DNA of 64,000 nucleotides from Bacillota bacterium (GTDB lineage Bacteria; Bacillota; Sulfobacillia; Sulfobacillales; Sulfobacillaceae): positions 19,363 through 83,362 of the forward strand of contig JAKADO010000001.1 in NCBI GenBank assembly GCA_021820485.1, written 5' to 3'. The position numbers and the translations under genes were made by a program. A model generated the notes under the pieces. That model was given only the letters and a program-made list of their open reading frames with translations. It had not been told where the DNA came from and searched no databases. Position 1 is the first letter of the stretch. Each line of letters begins with the position of its first letter. Positions 35,073 through 44,130 of the stretch are shown piece by piece.

Positions 35073-35564
35073 CTAGTCCGCTGACGGACACAATTGCACG
35101 TTGACCACGGCGGCCTGGCAGTTGGGGCAGGAGACCATGCCGGTGACCGTGATGATGAACTCCTCGGCACCAATCCTGATTTCAGGACTCAACTGCGGTT
35201 CGAACCCAGCGTACCGCGCGTTGCAGGTCAGAGATGGCGTGCACGGCAACTGGGCGGACAGGGTTGCGGGCGGTGTGGCGACGGTGGCGACAACACTTAG
35301 GTATGTCTCGCACTGAGCGCTCAACGGTTCGCCACTGGACGCTTCAACAGCGGTGAAATCGACGGTGACATCGGCCGACACCAGCACCTGAGAGTCGCTG
35401 ACGGCAGAGACGGTCGATTCTTGGATAACGCAGTCGGTTACCGTCACATCTTCCAAAGGGTTGGAAACTCTGTAGTCGCACACGCCGATCATTTGCACTG
35501 CAGAAATGGCAACGCTGGCGATGTCCGTGCAGAGTTCTTGGCATTGTTGAGGCGGCATGGCCAT
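35073..35564 (-). CDS. Cysteine-rich beta-type protein of unknown function, paralogue A
   Basis: The 163-residue protein has no signal peptide. It begins M-P-P-Q-Q-C-Q-E-L-C, continues with alternating hydrophobic strands, then C-T-P-S-L-T-C-N-A-R-Y-A-G, and ends with a C-P-N-C pair and V-Q-L-C. It aligns along its length with the next gene upstream. Start ATG 35564 has GGGGG close by; the second ATG is possible. Ten cysteines and the sporulating host suggest a spore-coat-like structural part, but this is speculation. Confidence 0.7.
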   Translation of the reverse strand: MAMPPQQCQELCTDIASVAISAVQMIGVCDYRVSNPLEDVTVTDCVIQESTVSAVSDSQVLVSADVTVDFTAVEASSGEPLSAQCETYLSVVATVATPPATLSAQLPCTPSLTCNARYAGFEPQLSPEIRIGAEEFIITVTGMVSCPNCQAAVVNVQLCPSAD

Positions 35565-35577
35565 AAGTATTCCCCCT

Positions 35578-36078
35578 TTATTTTACGGCTGGTAGGCAAG
35601 ATTGAACGACGACATATGGAACCGGGGAGCAGGCGACGCAGGTCACGTCTCCAACGAGGTGCACGGTGAACTGCTGTAGCCCTGATGTGGGATCGACGCC
35701 AGCATAGCGGGCTGTGCAGGTAAAGTTCCCCGCACAGTCAGGCGGAGAGACGAGTGTCGCGCCGTGGGTCGGGAGCAACACCTCGGTGAAAAAGATGTCG
35801 CCCTCGATGGTGGTGGTGCCATGAAATGTGAATCCGTCAATGGTTCCTTCAAAGGCGATATCCAAGGCAACCGCCACGGTAATTCCAACAGCGCGGGAGG
35901 ACACCTCCGTAAAGAAGACGTCGGTGACCGCGCAGCCGTTGACTACGACGTTGGAGAGCGTAACGCCGTCGCTCGAAAACTGAACCACGCCGCTAACGAT
36001 GGGGATGTCTTGGGTGACGTCGCTCGCCTCTGAAGCACAGATGGCAATACAGCCTGGGGGAAGAGGACCGATGGGCAT
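35578..36078 (-). CDS. Cysteine-rich beta-type protein of unknown function, paralogue B
   Basis: The 166-residue product begins M-P-I-G-P-L-P-P-G-C-I-A-I-C and shares with paralogue A the block C-x(5)-C-T-A-R-Y-A-G, the C-x-x-C pair (C-V-A-C) and the final V-Q-S-C. The centre contains two F-F-T-E-V strands, hinting at an internal repeat. ATG 36078 has an excellent AGGAGGTG. It is first in the operon; A follows after 13 bases. Family unknown to me. Confidence 0.72.
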   Translation of the reverse strand: MPIGPLPPGCIAICASEASDVTQDIPIVSGVVQFSSDGVTLSNVVVNGCAVTDVFFTEVSSRAVGITVAVALDIAFEGTIDGFTFHGTTTIEGDIFFTEVLLPTHGATLVSPPDCAGNFTCTARYAGVDPTSGLQQFTVHLVGDVTCVACSPVPYVVVQSCLPAVK

Positions 36079-36371
36079 TTTTACACCTCCTGAAATTAAC
36101 GCTGATGGTATGTTATGGAATTTTGGCAGGGGGGTTCCTGTAGCCTCTCGAGAAGCATGGTTCGTTTGCGGTTGGGCGGGAGCATCCGCTGCGCATCGTT
36201 AATTCGAAAACCAGAGTTTGCGCGTCTGACACGAGTCACAAGACCACCGGAAGCGGTTCCTCGGGTCCTTCGTTTCCCGCTAGCGAATGGCGGTGTGCCG
36301 TCCCCGGTAACCGCGCCTTCCTTTGCGGCGTTTTTTGGGTATAGCGCATGGCCATGAAGGAGTACGATTTT

Positions 36372-38297
36372 ATGCGGAGAATTGCGGTGGCGGCCACTGC
36401 ATTGTTGTCAGTTCTGGTCTTCTGCGGCTGCGGTGCCGCCGAGGCTCGTGCCCCTTCATCAACGACGGCCCTCATCAAGCCTGCACACACGGTGCAGGCT
36501 CAGGTGCAACCGGCATCACATCCCCCTTCCGGATCGCCGATAGCCGTTCAAGCCCTGTCGCCCACCACCGCGGTCGCGTTGGTCATGCACGGAACCATGG
36601 TGCAACTGGCGATTACCACCGACGCGGGACGCGTGTGGTCCCGTCGCGCCGGGATTTTCGTTCCCCGGTATGCCGACGCTGCGATGGATTTCGTCAATCG
36701 CTCCACGGGGTTTGTGTGGGATAACCAGACATTGTGGAAGACCACCAGTGACGGCGCCAGCTGGCAGACGTTGAATCACCAAGGATTTACCGCTGTAGAT
36801 TTCGCGACTCCGCGGGCGGGATTGGCGATTCAACAGAACGGTGCGGTGCTATGGTCAGGGGATGGCGGGCTGCGGTGGTCGACGGGCCTTCAACAACAGG
36901 GCCTAACCATGACGGGGGTCGATTGGGTGAATCCGAGGCTTGCCTACGCCTCGGGCGTGACCCATGCCGGTCCCATCTTGTGGCGGAGTGTGGATGGGGG
37001 GCAAACCTGGCAAGTGGTATTCTCCGGAATCCAGTCTCCTGCGATGGCCACGGCTTACGCGGCGTATGACCAGGCGATGGGCTTTGCGGCCACGCTGCGC
37101 CCCACCTTCAACACGTCGGCTCGCGTGATGTTCACCACCCCACAGGACGGTTGGCTGGACGTCTTTGACGGCAGCTTTCTCGCCACGGGTATCTTCCACA
37201 CCACCGATGGGGGTGCGCAGTGGACCTATGCTTGGGGCAACAGCGGGTGCGCAATGGGGTGCAACAGCATGGGCGGCGGCCTGTATCCGGCGGCATATTT
37301 TGGGCCTCGAAATGTTTGGCGGTTCAACGGCACGGGGATTGACTACTCGGCCGACGCTGGTGCCTCGTGGACCAAAGGGCCTGCCTTGCCGTTCGGGGGC
37401 GAAGGTGCCAGCCAGGCGGTGCGCCAAGTATCGTTTGCCAGCCCAAGGATTGGATGGTTTGCCGCGAACGGAGCGATTTACGGCACTACCGACGGCGGAC
37501 GACATTGGACCCGGGAATGGCCGATCGGTCCGCATTCAGCCGCGTTGGCCGCCTTTTCCGCCCATGGGTACGGTTGGCTGGTCACGCAAGGCGGCAGCAC
37601 GTTATGGGTCACGACGAACGAAGGGAAGTCGTGGAACCCTTTGACCGAAAACTTTGGTTCCGTCGTCGCGTTAGATCTTTGGAGTCCCCGGGAAGGCCTG
37701 GTGTTGACCACCGGCGGCACGGGGTGGATCACGAAAAACGGTGGCCGCACCTGGACCTGGTGGCATGTGCCGGCGCAATTTCAATCCGGAGTGCAGCAGG
37801 AGAACTGGGTTCAGATGCTGAACCCGCGCGACGGGTGGATGGAGGCAGGATTCGCGTTGTGGACGACGCGTAATGGGGGGAAGAGTTGGCACAAAAGCTC
37901 ATCGGTGCTCGCAGGACCTTTCGGCGCGGACTTTGTCTCGCCGTCCACGGGATGGGCGCTCACCGGACTCAAGAAAGGAAAGCCAACGACCTGGTACTAC
38001 CGGGCCATGTCTACCACGGACGGTGGTCGCCAGTGGGTTACCCATGGGACCTGGCCCATGTTGGGTACGCCGGCTGAGCTTGCCTTTGCGAGTTCGTCGC
38101 GGGGTTGGATCGTCATTCGGAACGGGTTGCTGGCCACGACCGACGGCGGAGCCCGTTGGACGCAGATTCGCTTGCCCGGTGTGGAACCCGCCTCGGTGTC
38201 GGCATCCGAGCATGTTTTGAGTCTAGTGACGATGAATGGTCGTTTGATCATTAGCACCAACGGGGGCACCCGTTGGACAACCATTATCAATGGGTAG
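36372..38297 (+). CDS. Secreted BNR/YCF48-like beta-propeller lipoprotein
   Basis: The 641-residue protein starts with a signal peptide and a lipobox-like L-V-F-C-G-C, then an A/P/S-rich linker. Roughly a dozen repeats of T-T-D-G-G-x-x-W (BNR/Asp-box type) follow, as in YCF48/sialidase-like propellers. It is probably displayed on the cell surface, with binding role unknown. ATG 36372 has AAGGAG 9 bases upstream; the earlier ATG 36348 would put charged residues before the signal. Confidence 0.8.
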   Translation: MRRIAVAATALLSVLVFCGCGAAEARAPSSTTALIKPAHTVQAQVQPASHPPSGSPIAVQALSPTTAVALVMHGTMVQLAITTDAGRVWSRRAGIFVPRYADAAMDFVNRSTGFVWDNQTLWKTTSDGASWQTLNHQGFTAVDFATPRAGLAIQQNGAVLWSGDGGLRWSTGLQQQGLTMTGVDWVNPRLAYASGVTHAGPILWRSVDGGQTWQVVFSGIQSPAMATAYAAYDQAMGFAATLRPTFNTSARVMFTTPQDGWLDVFDGSFLATGIFHTTDGGAQWTYAWGNSGCAMGCNSMGGGLYPAAYFGPRNVWRFNGTGIDYSADAGASWTKGPALPFGGEGASQAVRQVSFASPRIGWFAANGAIYGTTDGGRHWTREWPIGPHSAALAAFSAHGYGWLVTQGGSTLWVTTNEGKSWNPLTENFGSVVALDLWSPREGLVLTTGGTGWITKNGGRTWTWWHVPAQFQSGVQQENWVQMLNPRDGWMEAGFALWTTRNGGKSWHKSSSVLAGPFGADFVSPSTGWALTGLKKGKPTTWYYRAMSTTDGGRQWVTHGTWPMLGTPAELAFASSSRGWIVIRNGLLATTDGGARWTQIRLPGVEPASVSASEHVLSLVTMNGRLIISTNGGTRWTTIING

Positions 38298-38422
38298 GGC
38301 AATCCCCCGTGTCACCAGGATTAAGGGAGCCGCCAGGGCGCCGAGACCGTGGCGCTTCGGCGCAGGGAAATGCGCGATATTCGCGAAGATTCAATCGATC
38401 AACGTCATTGAGTGAGGTTTCT

Positions 38423-38896
38423 ATGATGCGGGAGCTGCTGCATATTGAGCCCTATTCCGATGTCCATGAGGCGGGGTGTCGTGATGTCCTGAAGCGCATC
38501 TTTGGCGACGATGATCAATCGCAAGGGTACTATCGCCTGACCCCTCGGCGGACCGTGGTCGCGCTCCTCCAGGATCAGCTCATCGGATTCGCGAGTGTCT
38601 GGGCCAATTTCAATCACCCAGATACCCTGCGGAGCGGCGTGGTGGTTCTCCCCCTTTATCGCCGGCAGGGGGTGGGTGGTCAGTTATGGGAGGCGTTGCT
38701 GCAGACATGGAGCAATGGCCGTTCTCTGGTGACGTCACTTTGGGAGACACAAGTCACGGGACATGCGTTTGCTGTGCACTGCGGGTTTAGCCAGCTGTCG
38801 CTGGAATGTGATTCGACGGACCCGTGGAGCCATGAAGTCTTGGACAGGTTCCCGTTTGGCCCGGCTCCGACATGGATTACGTTACGGCGGAACTAG
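38423..38896 (+). CDS. GNAT-family acetyltransferase
   Basis: The 157-residue protein has V-V-L-P-L-Y-R-R-Q-G-V-G-G-Q-L-W as the acetyl-CoA loop. G-H-A-F-A-V-H-C-G-F replaces the usual N-x-x-A-x-x-x-Y-x-x-x-G-F. ATG 38423 follows GTGAGG. Acceptor unknown. Confidence 0.78.
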   Translation: MMRELLHIEPYSDVHEAGCRDVLKRIFGDDDQSQGYYRLTPRRTVVALLQDQLIGFASVWANFNHPDTLRSGVVVLPLYRRQGVGGQLWEALLQTWSNGRSLVTSLWETQVTGHAFAVHCGFSQLSLECDSTDPWSHEVLDRFPFGPAPTWITLRRN

Positions 38897-38990
38897 GGCC
38901 GTTCTTCCAGCATATTTGGGGGGCGCAAGCGAGTCGGAATTCGAATAGGCAGCACCTGTCGACGTGACGGAAATGAAGGTGGGGTTTTAG

Positions 38991-39608
38991 ATGGATTCCT
39001 CAAAAATGAAACGCAGTCTTCAGTACTCGTACGACCGTCAGGCCCGGGAACGGGATCAGTTTGGCAAAGATGGGTGGAAAATGGCAGAGCGTGCGCTGTT
39101 TTTATCCGCTCTCCGGGAGCGTCACCTGAACCGACTACTCGAAGTCGGGGCCGGTACCGGACAGGACAGTGTGTTCTTCCAGGAAAACGGGGTACTTGTC
39201 ACAGCCGTGGATCTGTCGAGTGAGATGATTCGTCTCTGCCGAGAAAAGCAACTCGATGCCCGCCAAATGGATATTTATGACCTCGACTTCGTGCCGGAGA
39301 GTTTTGATGCGATATGGTCACTGAACTGTCTGCTACATGTTCCCAAAGCGGATTTGTCCGAGGTTCTGGCCGGTATCCGTCGGGTCTTGCGGAGCGGGGG
39401 GTTGTTCTATTTGGGTGTCTACGGCGGGCCGGACTCGGAAGGGGTATGGGAGGGCGATAACTGTGAACCCAAGCGCTTTTTCTCGTTTCACACGGACGAG
39501 GCCATTCAAGAGGCCGCAGCGGCACACTTCCGCATCTTGTCTTTCCGCCGTATCGACTACGGTCACCCGTTTCTTCACTTTCAGTCCTTAATGTTGCAAA
39601 AGGTCTAA
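38991..39608 (+). CDS. SAM-dependent methyltransferase
   Basis: The 205-residue class I methyltransferase has L-L-E-V-G-A-G-T-G-Q-D-S as SAM motif I, V-T-A-V-D-L-S as motif II and S-L-N-C-L-L-H-V near motif IV. The final F-H-F-Q-S-L-M-L-Q-K is typical of small-molecule methyltransferases. Substrate unknown; adjacent GNAT gene on the same strand. Confidence 0.83.
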   Translation: MDSSKMKRSLQYSYDRQARERDQFGKDGWKMAERALFLSALRERHLNRLLEVGAGTGQDSVFFQENGVLVTAVDLSSEMIRLCREKQLDARQMDIYDLDFVPESFDAIWSLNCLLHVPKADLSEVLAGIRRVLRSGGLFYLGVYGGPDSEGVWEGDNCEPKRFFSFHTDEAIQEAAAAHFRILSFRRIDYGHPFLHFQSLMLQKV

Positions 39609-39878
39609 GCGCGCCTCCTGCCAATGGCAAGTATCCGCGTATTCCGTATGGATGGACCACGCTCTTTATTTGGAAGCGATTGATGCGGCACTCCCTCGGG
39701 GGAGTCCGTGCAGCAAGGAAACCGGCGGTCGAGAGTATGGATGAGCGTCAGGCACAACTAACTCAGCGGGTAATGTCTGTGGAGTCTTGGAAAAGCAATG
39801 GCGACGCGAGTAGTCTCCGCTGGGCCGGAAATTGCAGTGTGAGGAGTTCCGTTTCTGTAAAGTACGGGAGGGACGCAC

Positions 39879-40250
39879 GTGAGGCGCCATTGGATACCGG
39901 TTGTAATCCTAGCCCTCGGCACAACAGCCTATGGATCCACCGGTGGAACGGCCATTCCGCAATCACTGTGGCCATCGACCCAACGATGGGTGGATGCCCA
40001 CGCTCACCCAGCGGCGAAAGTCGTTTTTGTCGGTACTTCCAATCATCCATCTGCCCCCGGATTCCACGGGGCATCGGTATTCAATACCGACACTGCGGTC
40101 GAATTCAGTGTGAATAGTGCGCACGTGCGGGTTCCGCGCTATGCGACGATCGACGCGACGGTCAGCCCCAAACCGCCCCATGGGGTTGTTTTGGTTTCCT
40201 ATAAATTGCTACACAGTCATATATGGCACACCATTTGGGGAAAAAGGTAA
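39879..40250 (+). CDS. Small secreted hypothetical protein
   Basis: The 123-residue product has a short basic start and hydrophobic signal (I-P-V-V-I-L-A-L-G), then a mainly beta-like, H/P-rich mature part. GTG 39879 follows GGGAGGG. No family recognised. Confidence 0.5.
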   Translation: MRRHWIPVVILALGTTAYGSTGGTAIPQSLWPSTQRWVDAHAHPAAKVVFVGTSNHPSAPGFHGASVFNTDTAVEFSVNSAHVRVPRYATIDATVSPKPPHGVVLVSYKLLHSHIWHTIWGKR

Positions 40251-40477
40251 CGCGGCTGCCCACCCATCGGTCGTCACAAATCTTGCCCCGAAATGAACAT
40301 CTGCCAGGTTCTGAGTCGGCGTCAGAGCAGCCAGCCATTTCGCATGCGAGATGGGGTGCGGCGGCGTTTGACCAGAGACTTGCGTGCTGGCATGACATGG
40401 CGGAACCTGGAGGAGGGCAATTGGCCTCCAATCAACCCACAGCCCTTACATCGCTGCCATTTCGTTGTTATACGAAC

Positions 40478-40518
40478 CGACAAAATGTGTTGACAATTTG
40501 TCGAACGCGCTATACACT
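40478..40518 (+). promoter_or_regulatory. Promoter with overlapping operator for the APC permease
   Basis: TTGACA (40490-40495), a 17-base spacer and TACACT (40513-40518). CGACAAA (40478-40484) and TTTGTCG (40497-40503) form a 7-base inverted repeat around the -35, a likely repressor site. The rest of the 40251-40556 gap shows no gene. Confidence 0.65.
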
Positions 40519-40556
40519 ACGTCACATTAGTGCATTACTGAACTAAATAATAAGCA

Positions 40557-42179
40557 ATGGGGGCTTTGGTGATGATAGAAGGACGACGGGCACTGCGCCT
40601 CTTGGATTTGATGATGACGGGGATCGGCGGCCTTGTGGGGTCGGGATGGCTGTTCAGTTCGCTGACCGCCTCCAATGTGGCTGGCCCGGGTGCTATCATT
40701 TCTTGGGTTATCGGTATGGCCGCTATTGCCATTATTGGACTGACGTTTGCGGAATTAGCCGGTCTTGTGCCGGAAATGGGGGGCGTAATCCGCTACCCAG
40801 AACTCTCCCACGGTAGTTTGACCAGTTTTCTAATTGGCTGGGCGGTGTTGATTTCTTACGCGGGTCTGGCACCCATCGAGGCCGAAGGGGTATTGCAATA
40901 TGCGTCGACCTATGTACCCGGTCTCTATAATGCAGGATCATCGACACTGACCCCGGCTGGCTTCGTTATCGCCACTGCTCTGGTTATCAGCTTTTTCGTG
41001 CTTAACTATTTCGGAGTCAAGCTCTACGCCAAGATTAATTCCAATATGACATGGATTAAGCTGGTGGTTCCGGCACTGACGGCGATGTTGCTGCTGGCAT
41101 CCGGGTTTCACACAGGAAACTTCACCCAGCATGGAGGATTCCTCCCCGCGGGATGGTCAGGCGTTTTCTCAGCCATTTCCACAGGCGGCGTGATCTTCAC
41201 GTTTACCGGTTTTCGCACCATGTTCGATATGGCCGGGGAGGCAAGAAATCCGCGCCGCGATATGAGTCGCGCGTTGTTTCTGGCCTTGGGATTCGTGGGG
41301 ATACTGTACGTACTGTTGCAGTTAGCCTTTATCGGGGCCCTGCCAGGATCCGATTTGAGCCACGGCTGGGCGAAGGTGGCATTGACGTCTCCCTTTGCCA
41401 ATCTGGCGATGGTGCTGAATATGAGCTGGCTGGCCATTATCTTGTACGCAGACGCCATCATCTCCCCCATGGGAACCGGATTCGTGTATGCAGCGGCTTT
41501 CCCGCGCAGTCTGTTCGCTTTCGCGAAAAACGGCTATTTTTGGCCGGCTCTTAAGCGGTTGAATCACTATGGGACTCCCGGGGTGGCCATGGGGGCTAGC
41601 ATCGTTGTGGGTATTCTGTTTCTATTGCCCTTTCCTAGCTGGCAGAAGATGGTGAGCATCCTGTCCAGTGCGACGATCCTCACCTACATGATTGGGCCCA
41701 TTTCGGCCGCGGCGCTGCGGAAAAGCGCGCCCGACGCCCAGCGATCGTATCGTGTCCGCGGACTCGGGATCTTAGGCCCCATCGGGTTCGTGGTTGGAAG
41801 CCTCATTTTCTATTGGAGCGGGTGGGATATCAACCGCTGGATGCTGGGGCTCCTCGTGTTGGGCGCTCTCGTCTACTTTGCTTACGGAATCCGGAAGATG
41901 GATCGTCCCATGAACGATATAAAGTCTGGGTTGTGGTTATTAGCCTATTTTGCTGCGATGTTTTTGATGGAACGCTTCGGGTCTGCAAATTACGGCGGGA
42001 CCAATCTCATTCCCGCACCGTGGGATCAGGCCATCGTAGCGGCAATCTCAATGGCCTTCTACTATTGGGGTGTGGCGGCTCGTAAGGTGTTGAGTCAGGC
42101 CGACCAGGAGGCCCTGTCAGTGAGCCCCGCGATGGAAGGCCTAGACCATCCAGAAGACGCGGTGAGGCAATTAGTCTGA
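40557..42179 (+). CDS. APC-superfamily amino acid permease
   Basis: The 540-residue protein has about 12-14 membrane helices. G-I-G-G-L-V-G-S-G-W-L-F in helix 1 and G-V-I-R-Y-P-E in the next are the substrate/sodium-binding unwound helices of the fold; R-N-P-R-R-D-M follows helix 6. It probably imports an amino acid or amine. The true start may be GTG 40569 or ATG 40572 behind GGGGG. A fragment of a close relative lies at 63.6 kb. Confidence 0.88.
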   Translation: MGALVMIEGRRALRLLDLMMTGIGGLVGSGWLFSSLTASNVAGPGAIISWVIGMAAIAIIGLTFAELAGLVPEMGGVIRYPELSHGSLTSFLIGWAVLISYAGLAPIEAEGVLQYASTYVPGLYNAGSSTLTPAGFVIATALVISFFVLNYFGVKLYAKINSNMTWIKLVVPALTAMLLLASGFHTGNFTQHGGFLPAGWSGVFSAISTGGVIFTFTGFRTMFDMAGEARNPRRDMSRALFLALGFVGILYVLLQLAFIGALPGSDLSHGWAKVALTSPFANLAMVLNMSWLAIILYADAIISPMGTGFVYAAAFPRSLFAFAKNGYFWPALKRLNHYGTPGVAMGASIVVGILFLLPFPSWQKMVSILSSATILTYMIGPISAAALRKSAPDAQRSYRVRGLGILGPIGFVVGSLIFYWSGWDINRWMLGLLVLGALVYFAYGIRKMDRPMNDIKSGLWLLAYFAAMFLMERFGSANYGGTNLIPAPWDQAIVAAISMAFYYWGVAARKVLSQADQEALSVSPAMEGLDHPEDAVRQLV

Positions 42180-42196
42180 GATTTTGAGATATGCAC

Positions 42197-42233
42197 GGCA
42201 GCGCTCCGACAACCATCGGTCGCTGTCGTTTTT
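42197..42233 (+). terminator. Terminator after the APC permease
   Basis: GGCAGCG...CCGA pairs with TCGG...CGCTGTC, followed by G and TTTTT (42229-42233). Confidence 0.75.
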
Positions 42234-42348
42234 CGATCTGCGACAAGCTCACGAGGATACGCGGACCAATTGACCGGTCGCCGAGGAGAAAAACTGGTGT
42301 TATTCCGCTAGGCGTGCATGGTATAGTGTAGGAGTAATTAAACGAGGA

Positions 42349-42437
42349 GCCACTAGGGGAGCAATTGCTGAGACAAGGAACGATCGTTTCTTGGACCCTT
42401 TTACCTGATCTGGGTAATGCCAGCGTAGGAAAGTGGA
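42349..42437 (+). promoter_or_regulatory. TPP riboswitch (THI element) for tenA-thiD-thiM-thiE
   Basis: CACTAGGGGAGC, then GCTGAGA, ACCTGATCTGGGTAATGCC and AGCGTAGGAAAGTGG match the conserved TPP aptamer. A TATAGT -10 lies just upstream at 42322. Binding of thiamine pyrophosphate should shut off the operon. Confidence 0.95.
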
Positions 42438-42490
42438 CATGGACAGCTCGACGCGTGTTGTCGAGGTCATCCCATTAGCCCCCCAACATG

Positions 42491-42517
42491 GCCTCCGCGA
42501 TAAAGGAGGCAATTTTT
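42491..42517 (+). promoter_or_regulatory. SD-sequestering hairpin, expression platform of the TPP riboswitch
   Basis: GCCTCC (42491-42496) pairs with GGAGGC (42505-42510), which contains the SD of tenA; TTTTT follows. The stem can hide the ribosome site and may also weakly terminate. A stem CTCGAC / GTCGAG at 42447-42465 may be part of the switch. Confidence 0.65.
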
Positions 42518-43210
42518 ATGTCCTTGGCCCAATCCTTGCGCCGGGAAGCAGAATCCGTTTACCAAGCCATCCGCCGCCATCCGTTTGTTGAAGGCATTGC
42601 TCACGGGGTTCTCCCCCCACAGGCCGCGGTCTTTTACGTGCAGCAGGACGTGCAGTACCTGACCACCTACGCACGGGTGTTTGCCCTCGCCATTTCGCAA
42701 GCAGAAAGTCTGAGCCAGATGAAGCTCCTCGCCGATCGCATGACGGTGCTGTTTGACGGGGAATTGACCCCCCACGCGAGCTTGTGCCGAGCGAGTCAGG
42801 TCTCCTTTGAGGAGGTGACTCGCGTGCTGCCCGCCCATGCGCCGGCTGCCCACCATTATGCCCAGCATATGATCGCGTCGGGATCGCACGGCGTGCTCGC
42901 TGAAACGGTCGCGGCGGTGTTGCCCTGCCATTGGGTTTACGCGGATTTGGGTCGCGATCTCATGGATACCGTCCGTCCCGACGGCAATCACCCGTTTTAC
43001 GATTGGATTCGCTTTTACGCGGGCAGTGCGATGCGTGAAGGGCTGGACCAACTGTGCCAACTGCTGGATGAGTCGGCGCCTGCGATGGCGCGCGAAGCGA
43101 TCGCTAGGGCTTTTCACGTGAGTTTCCAGATGGAGTATCGATTCTTCGATATGGCCTGGCGCCAGGAGCAGTGGGACACGCTGGTGCCGTCGGGGGGTGG
43201 GCCTGCATGA
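42518..43210 (+). CDS. tenA: Aminopyrimidine aminohydrolase / thiaminase II
   Basis: The 230-residue, all-helical TenA salvages the HMP moiety from degraded thiamine by hydrolysing formylaminopyrimidine-type products. H-P-F-V-E-G-I-A-H-G is near the N-terminus, Y-V-Q-Q-D-V-Q-Y-L in helix 3, and the catalytic cysteine is in L-P-C-H-W-V-Y. ATG 42518 lies 7 bases after AAAGGAGG in the riboswitch platform. It overlaps thiD by 4 bases. Confidence 0.95.
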   Translation: MSLAQSLRREAESVYQAIRRHPFVEGIAHGVLPPQAAVFYVQQDVQYLTTYARVFALAISQAESLSQMKLLADRMTVLFDGELTPHASLCRASQVSFEEVTRVLPAHAPAAHHYAQHMIASGSHGVLAETVAAVLPCHWVYADLGRDLMDTVRPDGNHPFYDWIRFYAGSAMREGLDQLCQLLDESAPAMAREAIARAFHVSFQMEYRFFDMAWRQEQWDTLVPSGGGPA

Positions 43211-44130
43211 GCGTTCGGCCGAGCTCAGGACCCGCTCGCGTATTAACCATTGCGGGATCTGACAGCGGAGGCGGGGCGGGCATTCAAGCGGACCTTAAGA
43301 CCATGCATCAAATCGGTGTGTATGGCCTGTCGGTGATTACGGCGGTGACAGCTCAGAATACCATGGGGGTGGTGGGCGTCCAGACAATGTCGGGAGCAAT
43401 TGTGGAACAGCAAGTCTCTGCGGTGTTCGACGATTTGGGCGTCGACGCGATAAAGACAGGCATGCTCGCCAACGCTGAGATCGTCGAGGTGGTCACCGCA
43501 TTGCTGGCCCAACATCCCGCTTGCCCGCTGGTCGTGGACCCGGTCATGGTGGCCAAGGGCGGGGCTCCTTTGCTATCTCCGGAAGCGGTCGAAGGATTGC
43601 GCACGCGATTATTTCCGTTGGCTCAGGTGGTGACGCCAAATCTGCCTGAGGCGTCAGCTATCACAGGGTATGCCGTGCATACGCTCGACGATGCGGAACG
43701 GGCTGCACGGGACATTGCGGGGCTAGGTCCTGCTTATGTCGTGGTGAAGGGCGGGCATCGTGAGGAGACCGACGGAGGGGCGCCGCGTGAAGCCATTGAT
43801 GTGGTCTATTCGGCGATGAATGACACCGTCTTCTATCTTGCGGCTCCTTTCACGCCGAGTCGGAACACCCATGGAACCGGATGCACGTTTTCATCCGCGA
43901 CAGCCGCGCTGCTAGCGTTGGGCTGGGATGCGGAAGAAGCTATCGCCGGTGCAAAGGCGTTCGTGTCTGAGGCCATCGCGGGATCGCGGACTTGGAACCT
44001 GGGTCACGGGCATGGGCCGACGAACCATTTCGCACCGCCGCCGCCGACGCGGTATCGTCCACTGCCAGGAGCTGTTAATCGGTATCACCAGGGACGTTGG
44101 AGCGTCCACAACGAAGGGAGTCGGGGATGA
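43207..44130 (+). CDS. thiD: Hydroxymethylpyrimidine (phosphate) kinase
   Basis: This ribokinase-fold enzyme phosphorylates HMP and HMP-P. I-A-G-S-D-S-G-G-G-A-G-I-Q-A-D-L-K is the substrate glycine motif, V-V-D-P-V-M-V-A-K-G-G the ATP region and H-G-T-G-C-T-F-S-S-A the anion-hole/catalytic segment. At 307 residues it has a C-terminal extension of about 40 residues (after G-P-T-N-H) beyond the usual 265. ATG 43207 overlaps the tenA stop. Confidence 0.96.
   Translation: MSVRPSSGPARVLTIAGSDSGGGAGIQADLKTMHQIGVYGLSVITAVTAQNTMGVVGVQTMSGAIVEQQVSAVFDDLGVDAIKTGMLANAEIVEVVTALLAQHPACPLVVDPVMVAKGGAPLLSPEAVEGLRTRLFPLAQVVTPNLPEASAITGYAVHTLDDAERAARDIAGLGPAYVVVKGGHREETDGGAPREAIDVVYSAMNDTVFYLAAPFTPSRNTHGTGCTFSSATAALLALGWDAEEAIAGAKAFVSEAIAGSRTWNLGHGHGPTNHFAPPPPTRYRPLPGAVNRYHQGRWSVHNEGSRG

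Noticed and set aside
34727-35173. N-terminal part of a long minus-strand frame leading into the glucosaminidase fragment
   Set aside because: Arginine/proline-rich and overlapping the Cys-rich paralogue A; the plausible start of the hydrolase is ATG 34726.
36372-38297. Repeated ACCGACGGCGG-like words suggesting DNA repeats
   Set aside because: They are codons of the repeated T-T-D-G-G protein motif in the BNR lipoprotein, not a CRISPR or satellite.
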